Shown in pieces: positions 1 to 5,252 of a stretch of 5,252 nt of DNA. The stretch is from Chloroflexota bacterium. GTDB taxonomy: Bacteria > Chloroflexota > Dehalococcoidia > Lucifugimonadales > Lucifugimonadaceae. Position 1 is the stretch's first letter; each line of letters opens with the position of its first letter. The stretch lies in NCBI GenBank assembly GCA_030831265.1, contig JAURLM010000087.1, positions 1 to 5,252 on the forward strand, written 5' to 3'. The notes beneath the pieces were generated by a model. That model made no database searches, was not told the DNA's origin, and was given only the letters and a program-made list of their open reading frames with translations. The position numbers and the translations under genes are program-made.

Positions 1-435
1 CACTTTACCCGGCCTGCACGTCTACTCGGAGGTCGAGTCGGGAAGTTGATGTACACGAGACTGAACCTCTCGGCTCGCTTCTTCATGCCGAGAGTGTTTG
101 GTGATCGCAAACTCACAAGCGCAGCACATCTCCAGTACCGCAGTGCGCTCGCACGTGGTGGTCGAGTTGGACCGTGGGCGATGGCGCGGGAGTTACGAAG
201 AGCCGGTGACTGGCTGGAGCAGCAGTGGCAGCGGGCCGAGATGCTGGAGGCGATGCCTGTGCAGATAGTCTGGGGTGAAAAAGACCCCACATTCCGGCCT
301 CGTGAACTTGTCCGGTGGATCGAGCGGTTCCCGTCCGCACGCGTAACCCGGCTCCCCGACGTCGGTCACTTCATTGCCGAAGAAGTCCCGGACAGGCTCG
401 CTGACGAGATAGAGGACTTCATCTCGACGACCTGA
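1..435 (+). CDS. Alpha/beta-hydrolase, haloalkane-dehalogenase-like (C-terminal part, 5' end outside window)
   Basis: The frame is open from base 1 to the TGA at 433-435, giving 144 residues of the C-terminal half of an alpha/beta-hydrolase-fold enzyme. Residues before the first possible in-frame start (TTG at 46) already look like family sequence (HFTRPARLLGG), so the gene begins left of the window and the TTG/ATG at 46-51 are internal codons. Two hallmarks are visible. VWGEKDPTFRP carries the catalytic-acid Asp (codon 283-285), and DVGHFIAEEVP carries the catalytic His (codon 367-369) in the usual C-terminal place. The GxKDxxF and GHFxxEE patterns and the LNL...MPxxFGD segment resemble the haloalkane dehalogenase branch. 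Related epoxide hydrolases or plain esterases remain possible, because the nucleophile elbow and halide-binding residues are not in view. It is likely a soluble cytoplasmic enzyme. It converges tail to tail with the M20 gene, 5 bases between stops, with no obvious terminator hairpin. Confidence 0.85.
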   Translation, partial: HFTRPARLLGGRVGKLMYTRLNLSARFFMPRVFGDRKLTSAAHLQYRSALARGGRVGPWAMARELRRAGDWLEQQWQRAEMLEAMPVQIVWGEKDPTFRPRELVRWIERFPSARVTRLPDVGHFIAEEVPDRLADEIEDFISTT

Positions 436-440
436 GTTCG

Positions 441-1805
441 CTACTTAGCCCCGCGTTCCGCGAATCGCTGGATAATCAGTGCCGCCTGCTTTGCACCGAG
501 CAGGAAGTCGTCAATTGTGATGTTCTCATTCGGCGCGTGGATGTTGTGCGCCGGGTGATCGATGCCCGATGTGGCGATGGGCATGCCAATCGTCTTGCCA
601 AAATCGTACATCGGGCCGGTTCCGGCCATGTTCGGCGTCATCACCGGCTTGCGGCCGTAGATTTCTTCCGCTGTTTCAGCAACGAGCTTTACCCACGGTG
701 CGTCCATGGATGTGCGATACGGATTTACCCCGCCGATAAGCGTTAGCTCGATGTCCGAGAAGCCGTGTCTGTCGAGGTGTCGGCGCAGCTTGTTAAATAT
801 GTCGTTTGGTCGCATCTCAGGAACCAGGCGAAAGTCCATCTTTGCGCTTGCCGAGGCCGGCAGGACAGTCTTGAATCCTGCGCCCTGGTAACCGGAAGTC
901 AGCCCCGCAATATTCGCGGTGGGAGTCAGGTACTTCTTACGGATAAGAGCGTCACCGGAAACCTCGTTCACAAAATCCCGCACGCCATAGATCTGGCGCA
1001 ATTCCTCGGTTTCGTCAGGCAACGCGGCAATGGCTGCTTCCTCGGTATCGCTCAACGGCGTCACGTCATCGTAGAAACCGTCGATCAGCACGCGGTCTCC
1101 ATCGCCTTTGATGGTCTGGAGCGCGTCAAGCAAACGCCACGCAGCGGACGGTAGGACAGTGGCCAGCGACGAGTGAGCGTCGACCGACAGACGCTTGATG
1201 CTCACTTCGACGGTGAGGACACCCTTGAGGCCGAGGTACATGAAGGGGTCGTTATTGGTGTCCCTACCGCCACCTTCCCAGATGCAGGCGTCAGCCGCGA
1301 AATCCTGGCCGCGCTGTTCGATGAGGTCTGGCAGGTTTATGGAGCCGGACTCCTCTTCACCTTCCGCAAAGAACTTCAGGTTGCACGGCAGGCCTCCGCG
1401 GACTTCATTGAATGCACGTATGGCAGCGATGCGGGCGATGATGTTGCCCTTGTCATCGGACATCCCTCGACCATACAGGCGGTCACCGCGTCGTTCTGGC
1501 TTGAACGGATCAGACTTCCACAGGTCGAGCGGATCCACCGGCTGCACGTCGTAGTGCGTGTAGAGCAGTAATGTGCGGTCGGTGCGTTCGCCCTGCGCTG
1601 TGCCGTAGACCGATGGCAGGCCATCATTCGGCACCGGCACGATGTCCGTATTCATGCCGACTGATTCGAATATATCTTTCACCAATGCCGGGGCTTTGTC
1701 GAAGCCAAGACGTTGCGCCGAAATCGACGGCTGGCTGACAAGCCGGAACAGCGTGGCGATATGCTCGTCGATGTGGTCTTCGATGTGCTGGTATATGTCT
1801 TGCAT
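441..1805 (-). CDS. M20 family metallopeptidase (dipeptidase / ArgE-DapE-carnosinase-like)
   Basis: 454 residues, a normal length for the M20 dipeptidase-type family. These are cytosolic two-metal (usually Zn) enzymes that hydrolyse dipeptides or N-acyl amino acids. The metal site is complete: H84 and D86 in YTHYDVQPV, bridging D117 in GRGMSDDKG, general base E151 and ligand E152 in AEGEEESGS, probable ligand E177 in CIWEGGG, and the C-terminal His H423 in HNIHAPNENI. H211 in DAHSS is the usual lid-domain His at the dimer interface. The lid spans about residues 195-310, inserted in the catalytic domain. No signal peptide is seen. The ATG at 1803-1805 is supported by a typical family N-terminus and an in-frame stop a short way upstream; no clear Shine-Dalgarno precedes it. 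It is the last gene of the leftward block, 86 bases after the membrane-protein gene, so it may be co-transcribed or have its own weak promoter. Substrate cannot be assigned: carnosinase-like dipeptidase, acetylornithine- or succinyl-diaminopimelate-deacylase-like roles are all possible, dipeptidase being most likely. Confidence 0.95.
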   Translation of the reverse strand: MQDIYQHIEDHIDEHIATLFRLVSQPSISAQRLGFDKAPALVKDIFESVGMNTDIVPVPNDGLPSVYGTAQGERTDRTLLLYTHYDVQPVDPLDLWKSDPFKPERRGDRLYGRGMSDDKGNIIARIAAIRAFNEVRGGLPCNLKFFAEGEEESGSINLPDLIEQRGQDFAADACIWEGGGRDTNNDPFMYLGLKGVLTVEVSIKRLSVDAHSSLATVLPSAAWRLLDALQTIKGDGDRVLIDGFYDDVTPLSDTEEAAIAALPDETEELRQIYGVRDFVNEVSGDALIRKKYLTPTANIAGLTSGYQGAGFKTVLPASASAKMDFRLVPEMRPNDIFNKLRRHLDRHGFSDIELTLIGGVNPYRTSMDAPWVKLVAETAEEIYGRKPVMTPNMAGTGPMYDFGKTIGMPIATSGIDHPAHNIHAPNENITIDDFLLGAKQAALIIQRFAERGAK

Positions 1806-1891
1806 GGAAGTGGTCAGTGTCCGGTGCTATCAGTTTTGTTTGCACGCACATTGTCGCGGGGCAGGGCGATAGCGCAAGCCCGTGCGGAGAG

Positions 1892-2260
1892 TTAGCGCGC
1901 CAGCAGCCAGCGAATCCTGTCAACGGAGGCTGCGTAATGAACGATGATCGCTAGAGCGAATACGGTACCCATCACGACACTCAAGGATGCGCTGGCCGCG
2001 ATGACTGCGGCAATGAAGAAAACCGTTTCGAGGGCGAGTCTGACGCTGCCGGGTGTGTTGACTACGGTCTTGCCGGAGCGGCTGGGATCGCCGGGGACGG
2101 CGAACACTGCCCATGCGGTAGCAGCAATTACCGGCAGCCCTATGGCCGTGACGTAGTGGATTGGGCCGTCGAAACTTTCCCAACCCCAGTGAGCAAAGAA
2201 GGCAAGGGCGAGAACTTCGAGGAAGAAGCGGGCGGCAAGGTTGATCGGGTGTTGAGCCAT
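1892..2260 (-). CDS. Small four-helix membrane protein, YrdB/DUF2568-like
   Basis: 122 residues, strongly hydrophobic, with four predicted membrane segments at roughly residues 8-27, 35-54, 73-93 and 94-112. The short polar loop between the second and third (about 56-72, containing PGDPSRSGKTVVNTP) is followed by VRLALETVFF, where an acidic residue sits inside the helix; the first helix likewise carries RFFLEVLAL. Paired R...LE motifs in helices 1 and 3, a FAVPGDP-type loop and this size match the YrdB (DUF2568) family, whose function is unknown. The match is from recalled family pattern, not a search. The ATG at 2258-2260 follows the Nudix stop by only 5 bases, and its GGAG Shine-Dalgarno (2269-2272, 8-base spacer) lies inside the end of the Nudix gene. 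That implies translational coupling and a shared transcript. No signal peptide distinct from helix 1 is seen. Its biochemical role is not known. Confidence 0.88.
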   Translation of the reverse strand: MAQHPINLAARFFLEVLALAFFAHWGWESFDGPIHYVTAIGLPVIAATAWAVFAVPGDPSRSGKTVVNTPGSVRLALETVFFIAAVIAASASLSVVMGTVFALAIIVHYAASVDRIRWLLAR

Positions 2261-2265
2261 GACTA

Positions 2266-3387
2266 TTACTCCGCTGCCAGTAACCGGGCTATCACGCCAA
2301 GCGTAACGCCGTCGCGAATCTCGTTCTTGCGAACCATCTGTCGCAGGTCATCGAGTGTCACGAACTTCGCACCGACGATGCCTTCGTCCGCCTGCAAGGT
2401 CAAAGCTGATTCATCTATTTCCTGGACCTCTGCAAGCACCGTGTAGAACGTGTCGCTCATCAGCCCGGAAACCGGGAACTGCGTGCCTATGAGCTTTGCT
2501 GACGTGGCGACGAGACTGGTTTCTTCCTCCAGTTCCCGCGTTGCCGTGTTCACCGGGTCCTCGCCAACTTCGACAAGCCCCGCCGGGAACTCCCACAGCT
2601 CCTGCTTTACCGGGTAGCGATAGGTGCGGATGAGCAGGTGTTTGCCGGAAGGCGTGCGTGGAACAACCATGATTGCGCCGCTGCCGGAAGTTGTTTCGAC
2701 GCGAACGTAGATGCCCTGCGACCCATCCGGGCGCGCCACATCATCCTCGTAGAGTCGCCACCACGGACTGTCGTAGACCAGTTTTGCGCGCACCTGCTCA
2801 GGCCGTGCTCCGGCTGGCCCTGGAGGATTATCTGAGTCGTGCCGACCATTCATCACCTGCAAAAGGCCCAGCGCGGTGATAGTTGTGCCATCGAAAATTT
2901 CGCCGTTACCGACCATCTGCCACGCCTGCTGTGGCGACACGAATTTTGCTTCTGCTATCGACTCCTGTGGGTCGAGCGCAAGGTGTTGTTCTGCGTCTCC
3001 GTGGAGATCGACGAGCACAGCCGTGTGATGAACGGCTATGAAGCCGGAGTCTGACGAGTAGCGACCGATTGACCGCGCACCTGTGCCGCGTAAACCGGTT
3101 TCTTCTTCAAGCTCCCGCAACGCGCTTTGCTCTGCTGATTCGCCCGTGCCGACTCCGCCGCCGGGAAATTCCCATGACCAGCGACCGGGTACGTAGCGGT
3201 GCAGTTTCACCAGTAGGACACGGCCGTCCGGTAGTTGCGGCAGGGCAATCGCCCCGCCGCGGCCGTCATTGCGTTCGACCCATGAAAACGTCCCCGCGCT
3301 GCCGTCCGGGTGCTCGATCTCATCGTTGTAGAGCCGCAGCCAGCGGTTCTCATAGACGAGGTTCTGCTTTACCAGTTTGATCGGCAT
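2266..3387 (-). CDS. Tandem (double-domain) Nudix hydrolase
   Basis: 373 residues, about twice the usual single-domain Nudix length, built from two homologous Nudix domains in one chain (about 1-180 and 198-373) joined by a Pro/Gly-rich linker (about 182-197). Nudix enzymes cleave nucleoside diphosphates linked to another moiety, using Mg2+ held by the box glutamates. Box 1 (residues 77-99) fits GX5EX7REUXEEXGU fully, with R91, E92, E95, E96 and G98. Box 2 (270-292) keeps R284, E285, E288 and E289, but the consensus Gly is S291 (codon 2515-2517). Both domains start alike (LVYENRWLRLY and LVYDSPWWRLY, then a PDGS turn) and have a WEFP strand before the box, so this is an internal duplication. 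The general layout resembles ADP-ribose pyrophosphatase-type members, but the substrate is not assignable. The ATG at 3385-3387 is the only good start: the upstream SDR stop at 3412-3414 lies in the same frame. It sits 24 bases after the SDR gene and 5 bases before the membrane-protein gene. Confidence 0.95.
   Translation of the reverse strand: MPIKLVKQNLVYENRWLRLYNDEIEHPDGSAGTFSWVERNDGRGGAIALPQLPDGRVLLVKLHRYVPGRWSWEFPGGGVGTGESAEQSALRELEEETGLRGTGARSIGRYSSDSGFIAVHHTAVLVDLHGDAEQHLALDPQESIAEAKFVSPQQAWQMVGNGEIFDGTTITALGLLQVMNGRHDSDNPPGPAGARPEQVRAKLVYDSPWWRLYEDDVARPDGSQGIYVRVETTSGSGAIMVVPRTPSGKHLLIRTYRYPVKQELWEFPAGLVEVGEDPVNTATRELEEETSLVATSAKLIGTQFPVSGLMSDTFYTVLAEVQEIDESALTLQADEGIVGAKFVTLDDLRQMVRKNEIRDGVTLGVIARLLAAE
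2269..2272 (-). promoter_or_regulatory. Ribosome binding site of the membrane-protein gene, inside the Nudix gene
   Basis: GGAG on the minus strand, 8 bases before the ATG at 2260. It lies within the final codons of the Nudix gene, so a ribosome finishing Nudix translation passes over it. This suggests coupled translation of the two genes. Confidence 0.65.
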
Positions 3388-3411
3388 GGGAGACTTTCGT
3401 TTGGACGGTGA

Positions 3412-4200
3412 TTACAGCGTGGAGGTTGCGATCATTCCGCCGTCGACAAGGATCGTCTCACCATTGACGTAGCTGCCAAGTGGCGAAGTCAGGTACAGCA
3501 CCGCGTTCGCGATGTCCGAAGGTAGGCCACCGCGCTGCGAAGGCACGCGGGCCTTCATCTGCGGTCGCTCGTCCAGGTTGTATGGCTCACCGTCGATAGC
3601 ATCGTCTTTCGCTGGCAGCGTGTTGACGATTGCTCCGGGAGCGATGCAGTTTGCGTTGATTCCGGTTCCAGCCAGGTCAACGGCAAGACCCTTGACCATG
3701 CGTCGAAGACCCATCTTGGCGATGCCGTAAGCGGTCCAGTCCTTCATCGCAACGTATGAGTGGACGCTGGAAAGGCAGACGATGCTGCCGCCGGTTCCCT
3801 GCGTAATCATGGACTTGGCCGCACGCTGCGAAGCGAAGAAGTAGCCCTTCAGCGACAGGTTCATCATGCGGTCCCAGTAAGCCTCGTCCGTCTCGAACAG
3901 GGAACGGCTCTGGTCAGGGAAGATGGCGTTGTTGACAATGATGTCGATGCCGCCGTGCGCCTTTTCGAATGAGTCGATGACCGCGTTGACACCTGCGACC
4001 GTGCTGACGTCACCCTTGTGCGTTGTCGCCTTTACGCCGTGTTTGGCGCAGACCGCTGCCGAAGCCTTAGTAACTTCATCGTCTAGGATGTCGTTGATTC
4101 CTACGTGTGCGCCTTCGCGTGCCAGTGTGAGTGCAATGCCGCGTCCAATACCCTTGCGTGCGCCGGTGATGAGGGCGCGTTTTCCATCAAGCAGTCCCAT
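3412..4200 (-). CDS. Short-chain dehydrogenase/reductase (classical SDR)
   Basis: 262 residues, the expected size of a classical SDR: a soluble Rossmann-fold NAD(P)(H)-dependent oxidoreductase acting on hydroxyl/keto groups. The nucleotide-binding TGARKGIG is at residues 12-19, the adenine-contacting D64 in KGDV, and the structural NNA at 90-92, where the usual following Gly is I93. Other active-site parts are N114, S145 in CLSSVHS, and Y158/K162 in AYGIAK: a complete Asn-Ser-Tyr-Lys set. The APG turn (187-189) and the C-terminal GETILVDGG are also classical. D37 after strand 2 suggests NAD preference, while R15/K16 in the Gly loop could favour NADP, so the cofactor is uncertain. The ATG at 4198-4200 has GGAG (4207-4210) 6 bases upstream. 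It is the first gene of the leftward block, divergent from the RraA-like gene and 24 bases ahead of the Nudix gene. It is more like sugar- or hydroxyacid-type catabolic SDRs than FabG, but the substrate is unknown. Confidence 0.95.
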   Translation of the reverse strand: MGLLDGKRALITGARKGIGRGIALTLAREGAHVGINDILDDEVTKASAAVCAKHGVKATTHKGDVSTVAGVNAVIDSFEKAHGGIDIIVNNAIFPDQSRSLFETDEAYWDRMMNLSLKGYFFASQRAAKSMITQGTGGSIVCLSSVHSYVAMKDWTAYGIAKMGLRRMVKGLAVDLAGTGINANCIAPGAIVNTLPAKDDAIDGEPYNLDERPQMKARVPSQRGGLPSDIANAVLYLTSPLGSYVNGETILVDGGMIATSTL

Positions 4201-4206
4201 GAGATT

Positions 4207-4210
4207 CTCC
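4207..4210 (-). promoter_or_regulatory. Ribosome binding site of the SDR gene
   Basis: GGAG on the minus strand with a 6-base spacer (AATCTC) to the ATG at 4200. It supports that start codon. Confidence 0.75.
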
Positions 4211-4388
4211 AGTGTCCCGTGCCAGTGCGGGCGCAGATGTTTTCCAGGTGCCGGATTGCCCGGTCTTGAAGCAGGGCTCTATTGTCACCCCAAAATGTAT
4301 TGCCGTGTGGCGCAGAGTCTACATGTCAACGTGATGCATGAGGTTGCGGTCTGATGTGTGGACGTTAGAATCCGCAGATGGTTTTCGC

Positions 4389-4418
4389 TTGCCAGACTCG
4401 GTTGACCGGTCGTATAGC
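4389..4418 (+). promoter_or_regulatory. Possible sigma70-type promoter for the RraA-like gene
   Basis: TTGCCA (4389-4394, 5 of 6 to the -35 consensus), an 18-base spacer, then TATAGC (4413-4418, 4 of 6 to the -10 consensus). It would give a leader of about 65 bases before the TTG start at 4492. An alternative pairing is TTGACC (4402-4407) with GACAAT (4427-4432), but its 19-base spacer is long. Consensus matching alone is weak evidence, and the host's sigma preference is unknown. Confidence 0.3.
4404..4411. repeat. Palindrome GACCGGTC, possible operator
   Basis: A perfect 8-base self-complementary site that falls in the spacer between the candidate -35 and -10 hexamers of the RraA-like gene. 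That position would suit a repressor. The symmetry does not extend beyond the 8 bases, and such short palindromes arise by chance. Confidence 0.25.
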
Positions 4419-4445
4419 GAATTGCCGACAATACCCAGACTTACT

Positions 4446-4463
4446 TGCCTGTCTTTCCAGGCA
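4446..4463 (+). repeat. Inverted repeat / short hairpin in the leader of the RraA-like gene
   Basis: TGCCTG, a 6-base gap (TCTTTC), then CAGGCA: perfect 6-base arms, with one possible extra U-G pair outside (4445/4464). It ends 17 bases before the Shine-Dalgarno at 4481-4485. It could be a protein-binding half-site pair or a small leader hairpin. There is no U-run after it, so it is not an intrinsic terminator. Confidence 0.4.
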
Positions 4464-4480
4464 GAAACTCCGCCAGAAAA

Positions 4481-4485
4481 GGGAG
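4481..4485 (+). promoter_or_regulatory. Ribosome binding site that decides the TTG start of the RraA-like gene
   Basis: GGGAG followed by 6 bases (AAACCA) and then TTG at 4492-4494. It is the only good Shine-Dalgarno near the front of this reading frame, so it favours the TTG over the in-frame ATG at 4378. Confidence 0.75.
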
Positions 4486-4491
4486 AAACCA

Positions 4492-5232
4492 TTGGCCATC
4501 ATCCAACCAACCCCGCCGCATGTGCTGGACGAGGCGACACGCGCCGCCCTGCGCAAAGTGAACACCACTGCGGTGGTTGATGTGCTGGCACGAAATGGTT
4601 ACGACGCTCGATACACGTACATGCCCAATTTGCAGACCATGAACCCCGGCGTACGGCTGGTTGGTCGGGCTGTGACCGTGCGGTTCGTACCGGCGCGACC
4701 TGATGCAGATGCAGAGAAGCCCGACGGTGAGGAATCACCTGAGTACGCCGCGTTTGAGATGGCGGGACCGGGCGACATCATCGTGATGGAGGCGATGCGG
4801 TCGAAGCTGATGTCCATTGGCGGTGACATCAAGTTCCTGCGACTGAAGCAGCGTGGCGTCGATGGCCTTGTCACCGATGGCGGAATCCGTGACATGCACA
4901 CGGTCAAGGATTACGGGATTGGCCTGTGGGGTTATGGAAAGACTTCCAACCTGGGAACGCGCGTCGGCACGCCGTACTCGACCAACGATGCTGTCTCCGT
5001 GGATGGCATCCTGATTCGTCCCGGCGATTACATAGTTGCGGATGATGACGGTGTGGTAGTGATCCCGCGACAGGTGGCCGCTGACATTGCACAGAAGGCC
5101 ATCGAGTACGACGATCTTGAGGAGTGGATCAGGCGTCGGCTTGACGAGGAGAACCTGTCACCGGGCAAGTACTACCCGCCGGACGACGCTACATTCGCCA
5201 TCTACCGCAAGTGGAAGGCCGAGCAGGGCTGA
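4492..5232 (+). CDS. RraA-like / 4-hydroxy-4-methyl-2-oxoglutarate aldolase family protein
   Basis: 246 residues from a TTG start, typical for the larger RraA-like proteins. Family members include the RNase E inhibitor RraA and metal-dependent aldolases/decarboxylases acting on HMG, CHA or oxaloacetate, giving pyruvate. Family landmarks in order (TTG-start numbering): TTAVVDVL near 25-32; NPGVRLVGRAVTV at 51-63; PGDIIVME at 93-100; GGD at 110-112; RGVDGLVTDGGIRD at 121-134, with substrate-binding R133 and metal-ligand D134; and RPGDYIVADDDGVVVIP at 176-192. A charged tail (about 205-246) follows, ending in a YRKWKAEQG stretch. The acidic residue usually found at RD-X2-E/D is Thr137 here. The frame is open back to an ATG at 4378, which would add 38 residues, but those do not look like the family and lack a Shine-Dalgarno. 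It is divergent from the SDR gene. A catabolic aldolase/decarboxylase role is more likely than RNase regulation, but this is inference. Confidence 0.9.
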   Translation: MAIIQPTPPHVLDEATRAALRKVNTTAVVDVLARNGYDARYTYMPNLQTMNPGVRLVGRAVTVRFVPARPDADAEKPDGEESPEYAAFEMAGPGDIIVMEAMRSKLMSIGGDIKFLRLKQRGVDGLVTDGGIRDMHTVKDYGIGLWGYGKTSNLGTRVGTPYSTNDAVSVDGILIRPGDYIVADDDGVVVIPRQVAADIAQKAIEYDDLEEWIRRRLDEENLSPGKYYPPDDATFAIYRKWKAEQG

Positions 5233-5252
5233 GATCGGCGCGCCTTGCCCGG

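Larger units (their letters stand above)
441..4200 (-). other. Probable leftward operon: SDR, double Nudix, YrdB-like, M20
   Basis: Four same-strand genes with gaps of 24, 5 and 86 bases and no recognisable terminator between them. The first three are almost certainly one transcript, and a Shine-Dalgarno inside the Nudix gene supports coupling to the membrane-protein gene. The 86-base gap before the M20 gene holds an imperfect GGGC/GCCC inverted repeat without a T-run and no convincing promoter, so M20 membership is likely but less sure. Confidence 0.55.
4201..4491. promoter_or_regulatory. Divergent intergenic control region between SDR and RraA-like genes
   Basis: These 291 bases separate two outward-facing genes and must hold the start signals for both. 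On the minus strand a perfect TTGACA -35-like hexamer lies at 4324-4329, but I find no good -10 at 16-19 bases from it, so the SDR promoter is unresolved. On the plus strand candidates lie at 4389-4418. A perfect 8-base palindrome (4404-4411) and a 6-base inverted repeat (4446-4463) also fall on the RraA side. No RNA gene and no convincing small gene was recognised; an open extension of the RraA frame back to ATG 4378 has no Shine-Dalgarno and non-family-like sequence. Confidence 0.6.

Noticed and set aside
46..51. TTG/ATG at 46-51 as the true start of the alpha/beta-hydrolase gene
   Set aside because: The frame is open to base 1 and the upstream residues fit the hydrolase family; a 129-residue protein would lack the nucleophile half of the fold.
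765..1571. Long plus-strand open frames at 765-1154 and 1173-1571 opposite the M20 gene
   Set aside because: They lie wholly antisense to a gene with a complete metal site, show no family motif, and are expected by chance in moderately G+C-rich coding DNA.
1806..1891. Terminator or promoter in the 86-base gap before the M20 gene
   Set aside because: The GGGC/GCCC inverted repeat is imperfect and not followed by T residues, and the best hexamer pairing (TTGCGC with GACAAT) matches poorly at -35.
4324..4329. TTGACA on the minus strand as a full SDR promoter
   Set aside because: The -35 match is perfect but no acceptable -10 hexamer sits at 16-18 bases; the best at 19 bases (GGCAAT) matches only 3 of 6.
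3923..4354. A 143-codon plus-strand open frame overlapping the SDR start and the intergenic region
   Set aside because: It is mostly antisense to the conserved N-terminal half of the SDR, has no recognisable domain and has unusual composition (Ser/Pro/Arg/Cys-rich).
5226..5252. Terminator after the RraA-like gene (GGGC...GCCC around the palindrome GGCGCGCC at 5237-5244)
   Set aside because: The outer stem is 4 bases with a long loop, no T-run is seen, and the window ends at 5252, so it cannot be judged.
1..5252. CRISPR array, tRNA/rRNA, insertion sequence, phage or toxin-antitoxin system
   Set aside because: No repeated spacer-like units, RNA-gene landmarks, transposase motifs or long terminal repeats were seen, and every long conserved frame is accounted for by housekeeping or catabolic enzyme families.

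Overview
This is a compact bacterial segment with five complete genes and one gene cut by the left edge, nearly all of it coding. The sequence is moderately G+C rich, with G/C-biased third codon positions, and the families present are typical of aerobic heterotrophs: M20 metallopeptidase, Nudix hydrolase, short-chain dehydrogenase, RraA/HMG-aldolase-like protein and a haloalkane-dehalogenase-like hydrolase. The lineage cannot be fixed from sequence alone. A free-living, possibly marine or soil bacterium rich in such catabolic paralogues (for example a SAR202-type Chloroflexota) is only a guess. No rRNA, tRNA, CRISPR array, insertion sequence or integrase was seen.

Layout, left to right. Bases 1-435 (+) hold the C-terminal part of an alpha/beta hydrolase whose nucleophile lies outside the window. 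It converges with only 5 bases between stops on a leftward block of four genes that reads, in transcription order, SDR oxidoreductase (4200-3412), double-Nudix hydrolase (3387-2266), small four-helix membrane protein of the YrdB/DUF2568 type (2260-1892), then M20 peptidase (1805-441). The gaps are 24, 5 and 86 bases, so the first three genes very probably share a transcript; the M20 gene may be co-transcribed or have its own signal. A 291-base divergent control region (4201-4491) separates this block from a rightward RraA-like gene. I place the start of that gene at a TTG at 4492 behind a good Shine-Dalgarno sequence, not at the upstream ATG at 4378.

The divergent pair of an SDR and an RraA/aldolase-decarboxylase-like protein resembles small-molecule (hydroxy-/keto-acid) catabolic modules, with the peptidase and Nudix enzyme as accessory hydrolases. 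That joint role is inference; no substrate can be read from the sequence. No clearly new multi-gene system is visible. The points most worth a second look are the head-to-tail Nudix duplication with an altered second Nudix box, the atypical residue in the RraA active-site motif, and the palindrome and hairpin in front of the RraA-like gene.
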